From Actinomycetota bacterium (GTDB lineage Bacteria > Actinomycetota > Actinomycetes > S36-B12 > CAIYMF01), in NCBI GenBank assembly GCA_026393115.1, contig JAPLAU010000012.1, positions 1 to 64,000 on the forward strand: DNA of 64,000 bases. Direction: 5' to 3'. Position numbers and translations under genes: made by a program. The notes below the pieces were generated by a model that was not told the DNA's origin, did not search any database, and worked only from the letters and a program-made list of their open reading frames with translations. This document shows, piece after piece, positions 18,055 through 26,407 of this stretch. The stretch's first letter is position 1. Each line of letters opens with the position of its first letter.

Positions 18055-18771
18055 TTACTCTGCAGCGGCGAGCGCAGCGGTGAGTTGCGCCGCCGCCTTC
18101 ACCACCGGTTCGGCATAACGGTGTCCGGGAACCCGCGTCAGGCGCTCGGTGGGACCGCTCACTGACACCGCAGCGACCACTCGTCCGTCGGGTGCTCGTA
18201 CTGGTGCCGACACACTGGCCACTCCGGGTTCGCGCTCGCCCACGCTCTGCGCCCAGCCGCGGCGTCGCACCTGTGCCAATGTCACGGCGGTGAACGTGGC
18301 GCCATGGACAGCGCGGTGAAGGCGGTCGGCGTCTTCCCACGCGAGCAGCACCTGGGCGGCTGAACCGGCCTGCATGGTCAGCGCCGCGCCGACGGGAACG
18401 CTGTCGCGCAATCCGGTCATGCGCTCTGCCGCGGCGACGCAGATGCGGTGGTCTCCTTGACGTCGGTAGAGCTGCGCGCTTTCGCCCGAGGCGTCGCGCA
18501 GGGTAACTAGGACGGACGAGGCGGAAGTGAGCAGGCGATCTTCGCCGGAGACGGCGGCCAGTTCGCGAAGTCGTGGGCCGAGAGTGAATCGGCCGCTGAG
18601 ATCGCGGGCTACGAAACGGTGAACCTCAAGCGCGCAGGCGAGGCGGTGGGCGGTCGGTCGGGGCAGTCCCGTTGCCTGAACAAGTCCCGCGAGCGTGAGT
18701 GGAGTGCCCTCAAGCGCAGCGAGCACCGCCGACGCTTTGTCGAGTACGCCGACTCCGCTACTGTTGTCCAT
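18055..18771 (-). CDS. ndgR: IclR-family regulator of leucine genes (NdgR/LtbR-like)
   Basis: The 238-aa protein has an N-terminal winged helix-turn-helix (LVQATGLPRPTAHRLACALE, about residues 28-47) and a C-terminal IclR effector domain. It lies divergently next to leuCD, the conserved position of NdgR (Streptomyces) and LtbR (Corynebacterium), which control leuCD and other amino acid genes. ATG 18771 (MDNSSGVGVLDKASAVL) is preferred to an upstream in-frame start because it leaves the shared operator intact. Symbol by context and family; the target set here is inferred. Confidence 0.87.
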   Translation of the reverse strand: MDNSSGVGVLDKASAVLAALEGTPLTLAGLVQATGLPRPTAHRLACALEVHRFVARDLSGRFTLGPRLRELAAVSGEDRLLTSASSVLVTLRDASGESAQLYRRQGDHRICVAAAERMTGLRDSVPVGAALTMQAGSAAQVLLAWEDADRLHRAVHGATFTAVTLAQVRRRGWAQSVGEREPGVASVSAPVRAPDGRVVAAVSVSGPTERLTRVPGHRYAEPVVKAAAQLTAALAAAE

Positions 18772-18784
18772 GCACTGATACTTG

Positions 18785-18803
18785 CGTCTCACATAGCGAG
18801 ACG
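18785..18803. promoter_or_regulatory. Operator between ndgR-like and leuCD
   Basis: Inverted arms CGTCTC and GAGACG are separated by 7 bp. On the minus strand they lie in the spacer between TTGACG and an AAGTAT box; on the plus strand between TTGCGT and CAACTT. A regulator bound here would control both directions, as known for NdgR/LtbR sites. Confidence 0.6.
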
Positions 18804-18838
18804 TCAACTTGAGTACTGACCGACCAAGGAGTAGACGC

Positions 18839-20245
18839 ATGGGGCAGACGCTGGCCGAGAAGGTTTGGAATGAGCATGTGGTTCGTCAGGCTGAAGGTGA
18901 GCCTGACCTGTTGTACATCGACCTGCATCTCATTCACGAAGTCACCAGTCCGCAGGCCTTCGACGGGTTGCGCGATGCTGGCCGAGTGGTGCGTCGTCCT
19001 GATTTGACGATGGCAACAGAAGACCACAACATTCCGACGGTCGACATCGACAAGCCCCTCGCCGATCCGATTGCGAAGGCGCAGGTTGAGGCACTCACAC
19101 TTAACTGTCGTGAGTTTGGTGTCACCTTGTATCCGCTGGGAAATATCGATCAAGGAATCGTGCACGTTGTCGGCCCGCAGCTCGGCCTTACTCAGCCAGG
19201 CATGACAGTCGTGTGTGGCGACTCGCACACGTCGACGCACGGTGCCTTCGGTGCGCTAGCTTTCGGCATCGGAACCAGTCAAGTTGAGCACGTGCTCGCC
19301 ACGCAGACTCTTCCGCTCAAGCCGTTCAAGACTCTGGCAATCAACATTGAAGGCCACCTGCCGGAAGGCGTGACCGCGAAAGACCTCATCCTCGCCGTGA
19401 TCGCCCAGATCGGAACAGGTGGTGGACAGGGTTACGTCATCGAGTACCGCGGTCAAGCAATTCGCGACCTGTCGATGGAAGCGCGCATGACCATCTGCAA
19501 CATGTCGGTCGAAGCCGGCGCGCGCGCGGGAATGATCGCGCCCGACGACGTGACTTTCGACTATCTCGAGGGCCGGCAGTTCGCGCCCAAGGATGAACTG
19601 TGGTTCGAGGCAGTCAAGCACTGGCGCACATTGGTGACTGACGACGACGCCGTGTTCGATGCCGAGGTCACGATCGATGCTTCGTCGCTCACTCCGTTCG
19701 TGACGTGGGGCACCAACCCCGGCCAGGGCATTCCGCTGGGCGACTCCATTCCGAACCCAAGCGACTTCGATGATCCCAAGGCGCGTGCCGCTATTGAAAA
19801 GGCGTTGCTGTACATGGGTCTTGAGGCCGGAACGTCGATGCGTGATGTGCCGGTCGACACCGTGTTCGTGGGTTCGTGCACCAACGGCCGTATTGAAGAC
19901 TTGCGTGTCGTGGCTGAGATTCTCGACGGGCGTCAGGTTGCCGACGGGGTGCGATTGCTCATCGTTCCTGGCTCGGTGCGAGTGCGACTCGAAGCCGAAG
20001 CTGAAGGCCTCCACGAGATCTTCCTTGCGGCGGGTGCCGAATGGCGTCACGCCGGATGTTCAATGTGTTTGGCCATGAACCCCGACAAACTCACTCCCGG
20101 CGAGCGCAGTGCGTCAACCTCGAACCGCAACTTCGAAGGGCGACAGGGCCCAGGTGGTCGCACACATTTGGTGTCGCCCCAAGTTGCTGCTGCCACAGCA
20201 GTGATTGGCCGTTTCGCCTCGCCCGCCGACCTCACGTCCGTCTGA
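18839..20245 (+). CDS. leuC: 3-isopropylmalate dehydratase, large subunit
   Basis: The 468-aa aconitase-family subunit carries the 4Fe-4S cluster. Cluster cysteines are in [13 protein letters not shown] and in [12 protein letters not shown] (C-x2-C), and the family motif [12 protein letters not shown] is at about residues 135-146. With LeuD it isomerises 2- to 3-isopropylmalate and, for isoleucine, citramalate to 3-methylmalate. ATG 18839 has AAGGAG 7 nt upstream; a more upstream frame start would overlap the promoter. leuD follows 14 nt later. Confidence 0.97.
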   Translation: MGQTLAEKVWNEHVVRQAEGEPDLLYIDLHLIHEVTSPQAFDGLRDAGRVVRRPDLTMATEDHNIPTVDIDKPLADPIAKAQVEALTLNCREFGVTLYPLGNIDQGIVHVVGPQLGLTQPGMTVVCGDSHTSTHGAFGALAFGIGTSQVEHVLATQTLPLKPFKTLAINIEGHLPEGVTAKDLILAVIAQIGTGGGQGYVIEYRGQAIRDLSMEARMTICNMSVEAGARAGMIAPDDVTFDYLEGRQFAPKDELWFEAVKHWRTLVTDDDAVFDAEVTIDASSLTPFVTWGTNPGQGIPLGDSIPNPSDFDDPKARAAIEKALLYMGLEAGTSMRDVPVDTVFVGSCTNGRIEDLRVVAEILDGRQVADGVRLLIVPGSVRVRLEAEAEGLHEIFLAAGAEWRHAGCSMCLAMNPDKLTPGERSASTSNRNFEGRQGPGGRTHLVSPQVAAATAVIGRFASPADLTSV

Positions 20246-20259
20246 TCAGGAGACCTGTC

Positions 20260-20859
20260 ATGGAACCGTTCATCGTGCACACCGGCACCGCGGTGCCTTT
20301 GCGACACAGCAATGTCGATACCGACCAGATCATTCCGGCCGAGTACCTCAAGCGCATTTCACGTCACGGCTTTGGCGATGCGTTGTTCGCCGCGTGGCGC
20401 AAAGATCCGAACTTCGAACTCAATCAGCCGAAGTATTCCGGGGCCTCGATTTTGGTTGCCGGACACGACTTCGGCACCGGCTCGTCGCGTGAGCATGCGG
20501 TGTGGGCGTTGCAGGACTACGGCTTTCGGGTGGTTTTGTCGAGTCGATTCGCCGACATCTTCCGCGGAAATTCAGGAAATGTGGGCCTGCTGACCGCCAT
20601 TGTTCCCGAGGACTTCATTGAGCAATTGTGGGACGCGATTGAAGCAGATCCGACGCTTGCCGTCACTGTCGACCTGCAGCAGCAGACCGTGACTGCTGGC
20701 GACCTGTCGAGCGCCTTCGAGGTCGACTCGCATGTGCGCGGCCGCCTTCTGAAAGGTCTCGACGACATCGGAATCACACTGTCGTACGCGGATGCCGTCA
20801 CAGAATTCGAGCAGCGTCGTGCGGCGTTCCTGCCGCGCATTGCGGCGCCTGCCAGCTGA
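20260..20859 (+). CDS. leuD: 3-isopropylmalate dehydratase, small subunit
   Basis: The 199-aa swivelling-domain subunit begins [14 protein letters not shown] with the [15 protein letters not shown] motif and has the substrate loop [17 protein letters not shown] (about residues 72-88). It pairs with LeuC. ATG 20260 is preceded by CAGGAGA; the frame is open further upstream but overlaps leuC. Normal family length. Confidence 0.97.
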   Translation: MEPFIVHTGTAVPLRHSNVDTDQIIPAEYLKRISRHGFGDALFAAWRKDPNFELNQPKYSGASILVAGHDFGTGSSREHAVWALQDYGFRVVLSSRFADIFRGNSGNVGLLTAIVPEDFIEQLWDAIEADPTLAVTVDLQQQTVTAGDLSSAFEVDSHVRGRLLKGLDDIGITLSYADAVTEFEQRRAAFLPRIAAPAS

Positions 20860-20905
20860 CGTTCAACCCGGTTGTCCCCTTGGGGTCGCGCCAATCAGTG
20901 AAAAA

Positions 20906-20920
20906 CGTTGTGGCACAACG
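20906..20920. promoter_or_regulatory. Perfect 15-bp palindrome between leuD and hupB
   Basis: CGTTGTG and CACAACG flank a single G. It lies 47 bp after leuD and 38 bp before a TAGGTT -10-like box (20958-20963) of hupB. It could be an operator for hupB or part of the leuD terminator. Confidence 0.4.
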
Positions 20921-21014
20921 CACAGCGGTGTTCCGCCGTTGCGGGCCATTCATCAGGTAGGTTGTTCTCAGACCGGCGAGACTGTCGGTTTCCCAACATC
21001 TTCGGAGGCTTTTC

Positions 21015-21461
21015 GTGAGTGTGAACAACGTAAACAAGGCAGAGCTGATCGATCGTATTGCCGCTCGTCTTGAGTTCAGCAAGAAGGAGGCCGCTGAGGT
21101 CATCGATGCAGTCATCGACGAAATCACACAGGCCGTTGCTGCTGGCGAGAAGGTTGCCCTCACCGGCTTCGGTGTCTTCGAGAAGGCATTCCGTGACGCG
21201 CGCCTCGGCCGCAACCCCCGTACCGGCGAAGCCGTGAAGATCAGCGCCACCTGGCTGCCCAAGTTCCGCCCGGGCGCCGAGTTCAAGTCCAGCGTTGCTG
21301 GTGCCAAGAAGTCCCCGGCCAAGAAGGCTGCCGCCAAGAAGGCTCCGGCCAAGAAGGCTGCTCCCGCCAAGAAGGCCGCTCCCGCCAAGAAGGCCGCACC
21401 GGCCAAGAAGGCTCCGGCCAAGAAGGCTGCCGCCAAGAAGGCTCCGGCCAAGAAGAAGTAG
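21015..21461 (+). CDS. hupB: Nucleoid protein HU with lysine-rich tail (HupB type)
   Basis: The 148-aa protein has a typical HU/IHF domain ([42 protein letters not shown]) in residues 1-93 and a C-terminal tail of Ala-Lys-Lys-Ala-Pro repeats as in mycobacterial HupB. The tail binds DNA and is a known modification target in relatives. GTG 21015 follows CGGAGG; a second in-frame GTG lies 6 nt downstream. The repeated tail makes the DNA locally repetitive, which is coding, not a separate repeat element. Confidence 0.96.
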   Translation: MSVNNVNKAELIDRIAARLEFSKKEAAEVIDAVIDEITQAVAAGEKVALTGFGVFEKAFRDARLGRNPRTGEAVKISATWLPKFRPGAEFKSSVAGAKKSPAKKAAAKKAPAKKAAPAKKAAPAKKAAPAKKAPAKKAAAKKAPAKKK

Positions 21462-21476
21462 TTTTTGCGCTTCACC

Positions 21477-21508
21477 AGTGGCTCGGCCCCTCACGGGGCC
21501 GGGCCACT
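21477..21508 (+). terminator. Hairpin between convergent hupB and fbiD
   Basis: AGTGGCTCGGCCCC pairs with GGGGCCGGGCCACT (one mismatch) around TCAC. It starts 16 nt after hupB and 13 nt from the convergent fbiD stop, so it may serve both genes. Confidence 0.75.
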
Positions 21509-21520
21509 GTGCGTTGAAGG

Positions 21521-22156
21521 TCAGGATTCGGGAGGGGTCAACACCGCGGCCGTTGCCACACCGACGCCTAAGGCGATGACTGCTTCGAGATCGGCAGGGG
21601 TATCGACGTCGCGTCGAAGGCCCGGGCAGTCGTCGACGTCGAGCAGATAGGCACCTGACGCGAGGTGTTCATCGGATGAGCCGACGCCGAATGAGGCGTT
21701 GAGTCCGATACCGGGTCGCGCGGTCAGCATCGAGGTGCCGACTCCGTCAGCGTCGGCGACGTAACACCGGCGCCGATCCCACGCTTGAGTCAGAGCCCGC
21801 TGTAACTCGTCGCTCGTGAGCGCGGGAAGATCGCCGGCCAGCGCGACCAATCCGATGTCGGGCGTTCGGATTCGAGCCGCGGTTGCACCGTGTTCGAAAG
21901 CTGCATTCAATCCTTGGCCGACGTCAGACACCACGCGGGCGCCATCGCTGCGAAGCACGGCGGTTGCCCGAGGATCATCGGTGACCACAACAACCTCAGC
22001 GACGCCGGGGCAGGCGAGGGCGGCTGTTACTACATCGCGGGCAAAGGCGAGGGCGAGTTCGGAACGACGTGCTTCAGCGCCCAATCGGCTCTTGCCGCTA
22101 TCGAGGGGCTTCAGTGGAACGATCACTGCCCACTGCTGCTTTCCACCGGCTCCCAT
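21521..22156 (-). CDS. fbiD: Phosphoenolpyruvate/2-phospholactate guanylyltransferase (F420 synthesis)
   Basis: The 211-aa nucleotidyltransferase begins WAVIVPLKPLDSGKSRLG, the CofC/FbiD signature for GTP binding, and has the VVVVTDDPRA and GLNAAFEHGA motifs. In Actinobacteria this enzyme activates phosphoenolpyruvate with GTP for coenzyme F420 synthesis. The other fbi genes are not in the window, so F420 production is inferred from this single gene. It is transcribed away from plsC and is convergent with hupB. Confidence 0.88.
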   Translation of the reverse strand: MGAGGKQQWAVIVPLKPLDSGKSRLGAEARRSELALAFARDVVTAALACPGVAEVVVVTDDPRATAVLRSDGARVVSDVGQGLNAAFEHGATAARIRTPDIGLVALAGDLPALTSDELQRALTQAWDRRRCYVADADGVGTSMLTARPGIGLNASFGVGSSDEHLASGAYLLDVDDCPGLRRDVDTPADLEAVIALGVGVATAAVLTPPES

Positions 22157-22257
22157 GACCCCATCCTCGCAGGGTTGTCTTGAGCCGACTGCGCCACCAT
22201 GCGGTCGACAGCGTGGGACGATTGTGTAGGGGTAGATATCGGCAGGCGGGAGGCATC

Positions 22258-23034
22258 GTGGCTCGGGTTCAACTCAGCAACCGAGTGCGGGTCTCGGGCT
22301 ACTACCGAATGGCGCTCGTCACTCTGAGGCCCCTCCTCGTCACCTTCACGCGGCAGGAGTGGCGAGGTGCCGAGAATCTTCGAGTCGATGGGTCACTAGA
22401 CCCGGGCATTGTCGTCGCGGCCAACCACATTTCCTGGGCTGATCCCTTTGTTTTGGCACACTTCCTCTACGACAACGGGCGGCTGCCACGATTCCTTGCC
22501 AAGGAATCGCTGTTCACTGTGCCCTTCATCAAGAATGTGATGAAAGGTGCCCAGCAGATTCCGGTACATCGCGGAAGTTCGGATGCTGCACGTGCACTCG
22601 AGTCGGCCGTTGAATCGGCGCGCGATGGTGAATGTGTGTTGATCTACCCTGAGGGCACGGTGACGCGCGCCCCGGATATGTGGCCGATGGCAGGCAAGAC
22701 CGGAGCCGTGCGCACCGCCCTTTCCAGTGGCGCAGCGTTGATTCCGGTGGCGCAGTGGGGCGCCCACGAACTCATGCGGCCCTACACCGCGGAATTGAGG
22801 TTGCTGCCCCGCAAGACGATGCACGTCTGGGCCGGGCCGCCCATTGATCTCGACGATCTTCGCGGTCGACCACTTGATCAAGCGATTCTCGATGAGGCCA
22901 CCGATCGATTGATGAGCGCGATCACTGCCATGCTGGAGCAAATCCGTGGTGAGATCGCTCCAACGGAGCGGTACATCAACACTCGACCCGCGGGAGAGCG
23001 CCCGAAGCTCGCTCGTCCACGAAAGGCAGGATAG
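22258..23034 (+). CDS. plsC: 1-acyl-sn-glycerol-3-phosphate acyltransferase
   Basis: The 258-aa membrane-associated acyltransferase has the H-x4-D motif in NHISWADPF (about residue 62) and the substrate motif YPEGTVTRAPD. It acylates lysophosphatidic acid in phospholipid synthesis. GTG 22258 with GGGAGG is preferred over an upstream TTG because no family similarity precedes it. The next gene, gpsA, begins 4 nt after its stop; the pair supplies and uses glycerol-3-phosphate. Confidence 0.9.
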   Translation: MARVQLSNRVRVSGYYRMALVTLRPLLVTFTRQEWRGAENLRVDGSLDPGIVVAANHISWADPFVLAHFLYDNGRLPRFLAKESLFTVPFIKNVMKGAQQIPVHRGSSDAARALESAVESARDGECVLIYPEGTVTRAPDMWPMAGKTGAVRTALSSGAALIPVAQWGAHELMRPYTAELRLLPRKTMHVWAGPPIDLDDLRGRPLDQAILDEATDRLMSAITAMLEQIRGEIAPTERYINTRPAGERPKLARPRKAG

Positions 23035-23038
23035 GCGG

Positions 23039-24043
23039 ATGACGCGAGTAGCGGTGATGGGAAGCGGGTCGTGGGGAACGGCGTTCGGCATGGTGCTGGC
23101 CGATGCTGGCTCTGACGTCACGATGTGGGCGCGCGAATCGTCGCTCGCCGACGTGATGAATCGCGATCACGTCAACCCGACCTATCACCCGGGCATCATC
23201 CTGCCCGCCTCACTGCGTGCCACGGCAGACGTGGCGCAGGCACTCGAGGGTGCTGAAATCGTGGTGCTCGCCATTCCGTCACAGACCTTGCGTGACAACC
23301 TTTCGGCCTGGCGACCTCTGTTGCCTGAGGGCTCGACGCTGGTTTCATTGATGAAGGGTATTGAGCTCGGTACGACACTGCGGATGAGTCAGGTGATGGC
23401 CGAGGTCGCGCAGGTGGGCGACGATCGGGTAGCTGTGGTTTCGGGGCCGAATCTCGCCCGCGAAATTGCTCAGCGTCAACCGGCTGCGACCACGGTGGCA
23501 TGCGCCGATGAAATGGCAGCCAAGCGACTACAGGATGCGTGCACCACCGGCTACTTCCGGCCCTACTGGACCACTGACATGATCGGCACCGAGATCGGTG
23601 GCTCGGTGAAGAATGTGATCGCGCTTGCCAATGGCATGGCCGTCGGAATGGGTTTCGGGGAGAACTCCCAAGCCTCACTCATCACGCGTGGGCTCGTTGA
23701 AATGACGCGACTCGGAATCGCGCTCGGCGCCGAGGCGGAGACCTTCCTCGGGCTCGCCGGAATCGGTGACCTCATCGCCACGTGTTCATCGAGCCTGTCG
23801 CGCAACCGAACCTTTGGCGAAAACCTCGGCCGTGGCCTGACGGTGGACGAAACGATCGCCGCAACGAAGCAGACGTGCGAGGGGGTCAAGAGTTGCCAGT
23901 CAATTCTCGATCTCGCGCGCAAGCATGGGGTCGATGTTCCGATCACTGAGCAGGTAGTCAACGTCGTGCATCACGGAATGCCGCCGGCCCACATGCTGCA
24001 AGCCTTCATGAGTCGCGAGACCAAGGCCGAGGGCATCGACTAA
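23039..24043 (+). CDS. gpsA: Glycerol-3-phosphate dehydrogenase [NAD(P)+]
   Basis: The 334-aa enzyme reduces dihydroxyacetone phosphate to sn-glycerol-3-phosphate. The nucleotide motif GSGSWGTAFG is at residues 8-17; the catalytic lysine lies in GSVKNVIALANGMA and the signature GLAGIGDLIATCSS follows. ATG 23039 is 4 nt after plsC. Normal length. A large palindrome ends the unit. Confidence 0.96.
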   Translation: MTRVAVMGSGSWGTAFGMVLADAGSDVTMWARESSLADVMNRDHVNPTYHPGIILPASLRATADVAQALEGAEIVVLAIPSQTLRDNLSAWRPLLPEGSTLVSLMKGIELGTTLRMSQVMAEVAQVGDDRVAVVSGPNLAREIAQRQPAATTVACADEMAAKRLQDACTTGYFRPYWTTDMIGTEIGGSVKNVIALANGMAVGMGFGENSQASLITRGLVEMTRLGIALGAEAETFLGLAGIGDLIATCSSSLSRNRTFGENLGRGLTVDETIAATKQTCEGVKSCQSILDLARKHGVDVPITEQVVNVVHHGMPPAHMLQAFMSRETKAEGID

Positions 24044-24055
24044 CGGTCGTTTCTG

Positions 24056-24124
24056 GAAAATCTGCCGGGTTTGCGGTCTCGGGTGCCGATTTCGGTGCTG
24101 AGACCACCACCGCGGCAGATTTTC
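24056..24124. terminator. Long two-part palindrome between convergent gpsA and the PLP enzyme
   Basis: A perfect 12-bp outer stem (GAAAATCTGCCG with CGGCAGATTTTC) encloses an inner GGTCTC/GAGACC stem (24075-24080, 24100-24105). The A-run on one side and T-run on the other make it a bidirectional terminator. Its two-tier architecture resembles the elements at 4334 and 6903, but the sequence differs. Confidence 0.8.
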
Positions 24125-24134
24125 GACTCTGTGA

Positions 24135-25244
24135 TTAGCCGCCGCGTAGAGCCGCGTCGAGATCGTGCCAGAGGTCGAGCGGGTTTTCGATTCCCACCGA
24201 CAGTCTCAGCAGTCCCTCGGGAACCGTGGTCGCTTCTGCTGGCCATCGGCGGCGACGCTCGATCAGCGACTCAACCCCGCCCAAACTCGTGGCGTAGGTC
24301 CAGAGTTGAACGCGTAGGCAGACTTGGTCGGCGGCCTCAGCCCCACCTCGCACGATGATCGACAGCATCGAACCAAAGCCCACGCTCTGGCGCGCAGCAA
24401 CCTGGTGACCGGGGTCGCTCGGCAGGCCGGGGTACAGCACTCGTTCGACATTGGGATGTGACATCAGCGATTGAGCCAGGCGCATCGCCGTACCCTCGGC
24501 GCGATCGAGACGGAGGGCGAGAGTGCGGGCGCCGCGAACTGCGAGGTAGGCCTCAAGTGCACCTGGGGCCGCGCCGAGCAACACCCTGCGAGTGCGCAGG
24601 AACTCAGCGAGGTTGGCATCGCCAGTGATGAGCGCACCCATGAGCAAGTCCGAGTGACCACCGATGAACTTGGTCACGCTGTGCAGGCTGATGTCGGCGC
24701 CCAAGTTCAGCGGAAGTTGGCGTAGGGGAGTGGCGAAGGTGTTGTCGACCAGGACGAAAGCGCCGGCGGCGTGTCCGGATCGCACGGCGGCCGCGATATC
24801 GGTGACTTCCATCGTGGGATTGATGGGAGTTTCAATCCACACCAGCGCCGCACCGGGGCAGGCCGCGGCGAGCGCGCTGGGGTCATCAGCGGCGTAGGTG
24901 CGCAGCCTGATGCGACCGACGGAGTCGAGTTCGCGCAGCCGCACAGCGGTTCCGGTGTAGCTACGGGTGGGCGCAACGACAACACCGCCGGCGGGTACCG
25001 CGTCGAGTGCGGCGTTGACCGCGGCCATTCCCGACGAGAAGGCGACGGCGGTTCCACCTTCCAGGTCGCCCAGCAGTGATTCGAGCGCGGCGACTGTCGG
25101 CGTGCCTTCGCGCGCGTACTCGAGTGGCCCTTCGGCATGGAAGGACGAGGCGGGCACGATGGGCGTGTTGAGCGGCGCGTCGGGCACTCGCGGTGGTCGA
25201 CCGGAGGCCACCACCCGCGAGTCCGGGGCCCACTCGGAAGTCAT
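24135..25244 (-). CDS. Cys/Met-metabolism PLP enzyme (cystathionine gamma-synthase-like)
   Basis: The 369-aa protein belongs to the Cys/Met-metabolism PLP family: AVAFSSGMAAVNAALD near the N-terminus, the PLP aspartate/asparagine region FVLVDNTFATP, and the Schiff-base lysine in SVTKFIGGHSDLLMG (about residue 190). Members include cystathionine gamma-synthase, beta- and gamma-lyases, which cannot be separated by eye. ATG 25244 is 7 nt after a TAGCGT box, suggesting a leaderless transcript, back to back with ddl. Confidence 0.87.
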   Translation of the reverse strand: MTSEWAPDSRVVASGRPPRVPDAPLNTPIVPASSFHAEGPLEYAREGTPTVAALESLLGDLEGGTAVAFSSGMAAVNAALDAVPAGGVVVAPTRSYTGTAVRLRELDSVGRIRLRTYAADDPSALAAACPGAALVWIETPINPTMEVTDIAAAVRSGHAAGAFVLVDNTFATPLRQLPLNLGADISLHSVTKFIGGHSDLLMGALITGDANLAEFLRTRRVLLGAAPGALEAYLAVRGARTLALRLDRAEGTAMRLAQSLMSHPNVERVLYPGLPSDPGHQVAARQSVGFGSMLSIIVRGGAEAADQVCLRVQLWTYATSLGGVESLIERRRRWPAEATTVPEGLLRLSVGIENPLDLWHDLDAALRGG

Positions 25245-25251
25245 AGGTCAA

Positions 25252-25279
25252 ACGCTATCGCCGGTGCTCCCGATAGGGT
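25252..25279. promoter_or_regulatory. Back-to-back leaderless promoters for the PLP enzyme and ddl
   Basis: On the minus strand TAGCGT (25257-25252) is 7 nt from ATG 25244. On the plus strand TAGGGT (25274-25279) is 7 nt from GTG 25287. Neither start has a ribosome site. Confidence 0.55.
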
Positions 25280-25286
25280 CTTAGGC

Positions 25287-26405
25287 GTGGCCGAGACAGT
25301 GAATGAACGCATCAGAGTGGTGGTGCTTTTTGGGGGTCGTTCCAGCGAGCACGCCATCTCATGCATCTCGGCAGGAAGCGTGTTAGCGGCGCTCGACCGC
25401 GACCGATACGAGGTAGTTCCGATCGGCATTACCCCTGATGGGCGTTGGGTCCGAGTGCCCGATGACCCGCAACTTCTGATGATTCGCCAGGGCGAATTGC
25501 CGTCAGTTAATGGCAGTGGTCTCGAAGTGGCATTGCGGCCCGCCGACGGAGCGTCAGTACTTGCTGACCTTGCAGCACCGAGTGATGGCAGCACCATTGA
25601 TGTCGTCTTTCCAGTACTGCACGGACCATGGGGTGAAGACGGGACGATTCAGGGGCTACTCGAACTCACGGATGTGCCCTACGTCGGATCGGGAGTGTTC
25701 GCGTCAGCTGCCGGTATGGACAAGGGTCATATGAAGCGGCTCTTCCTCGCAGCGGGCTTGCCGACGGGTCCTTTCGAGGTCATCACCGATCGCGAGTGGA
25801 CCACTGATCGGCAAGCGGCACTCGCACGCTGTTGGGCTCTCGCCCAACCTCCCGGGCATCCCCTCTTCGTGAAGCCGGCACGCGCCGGCAGCAGTGTGGG
25901 CATTACTAAGGTGCGCACTTTCGATGAACTGACCGCGGCGATCGAGTTCGCACGCGAGCACGATCGGAAAGTCATCGTCGAGGCAGCCATCGAGGGGGCC
26001 CGCGAGATCGAATGCGCGGTACTCGTTGACGACGGCGTTCCGCGTGCGAGTCGTTGTGCCGAAATCGTGGTGAAGGGCGATCACGAGTTCTACGACTTTG
26101 AAGCCAAGTACCTTGACGACGCGGTCGATCTCATTGTGCCGGCGGTACTTGGCGCTGACGTTGAGGCGCGAGTGCAGCGCACCGCCATCGAAGCCTTCGA
26201 GTCGCTCGACTGTCGTGGCCTGGCGCGCGTTGATTTCTTCGTATTGCCCGACGGGTCGGTACTGCTCAACGAAATCAACACCATGCCCGGATTCACCTCG
26301 ATTTCGATGTTCCCGCGGCTGTGGGCCGAGAGCGGAATCGTGTACCCGCAACTGATCGACACGCTCATCAATGACGCACTGCGTCGCGGAACGGGGCTGC
26401 ACTAG
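25287..26405 (+). CDS. ddl: D-alanine--D-alanine ligase
   Basis: The 372-aa ATP-grasp ligase makes D-Ala-D-Ala for peptidoglycan. It starts VAETVNERIRVVVLFGGRSSEH, the usual N-terminus with the GGRSSEH motif; VFPVLHGPWGEDGTIQG and the C-terminal NEINTMPGFTSISMFP metal/ATP motif follow. GTG 25287 is chosen because it follows the TAGGGT box at the leaderless spacing; the frame is open 150 bp further up but overlaps the divergent gene. thiL begins 2 nt after its stop. Confidence 0.96.
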   Translation: MAETVNERIRVVVLFGGRSSEHAISCISAGSVLAALDRDRYEVVPIGITPDGRWVRVPDDPQLLMIRQGELPSVNGSGLEVALRPADGASVLADLAAPSDGSTIDVVFPVLHGPWGEDGTIQGLLELTDVPYVGSGVFASAAGMDKGHMKRLFLAAGLPTGPFEVITDREWTTDRQAALARCWALAQPPGHPLFVKPARAGSSVGITKVRTFDELTAAIEFAREHDRKVIVEAAIEGAREIECAVLVDDGVPRASRCAEIVVKGDHEFYDFEAKYLDDAVDLIVPAVLGADVEARVQRTAIEAFESLDCRGLARVDFFVLPDGSVLLNEINTMPGFTSISMFPRLWAESGIVYPQLIDTLINDALRRGTGLH

Positions 26406-26407
26406 CC

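Noticed and set aside
21299-21458. Tandem DNA repeat or CRISPR-like array at the end of hupB
   Set aside because: The repeats encode the Ala-Lys-Pro tail of HupB in frame; there are no spacers.
25137-25286. Upstream start of ddl at 25137
   Set aside because: It would overlap the divergent PLP-enzyme gene and lacks family similarity; GTG 25287 fits the promoter and the family.
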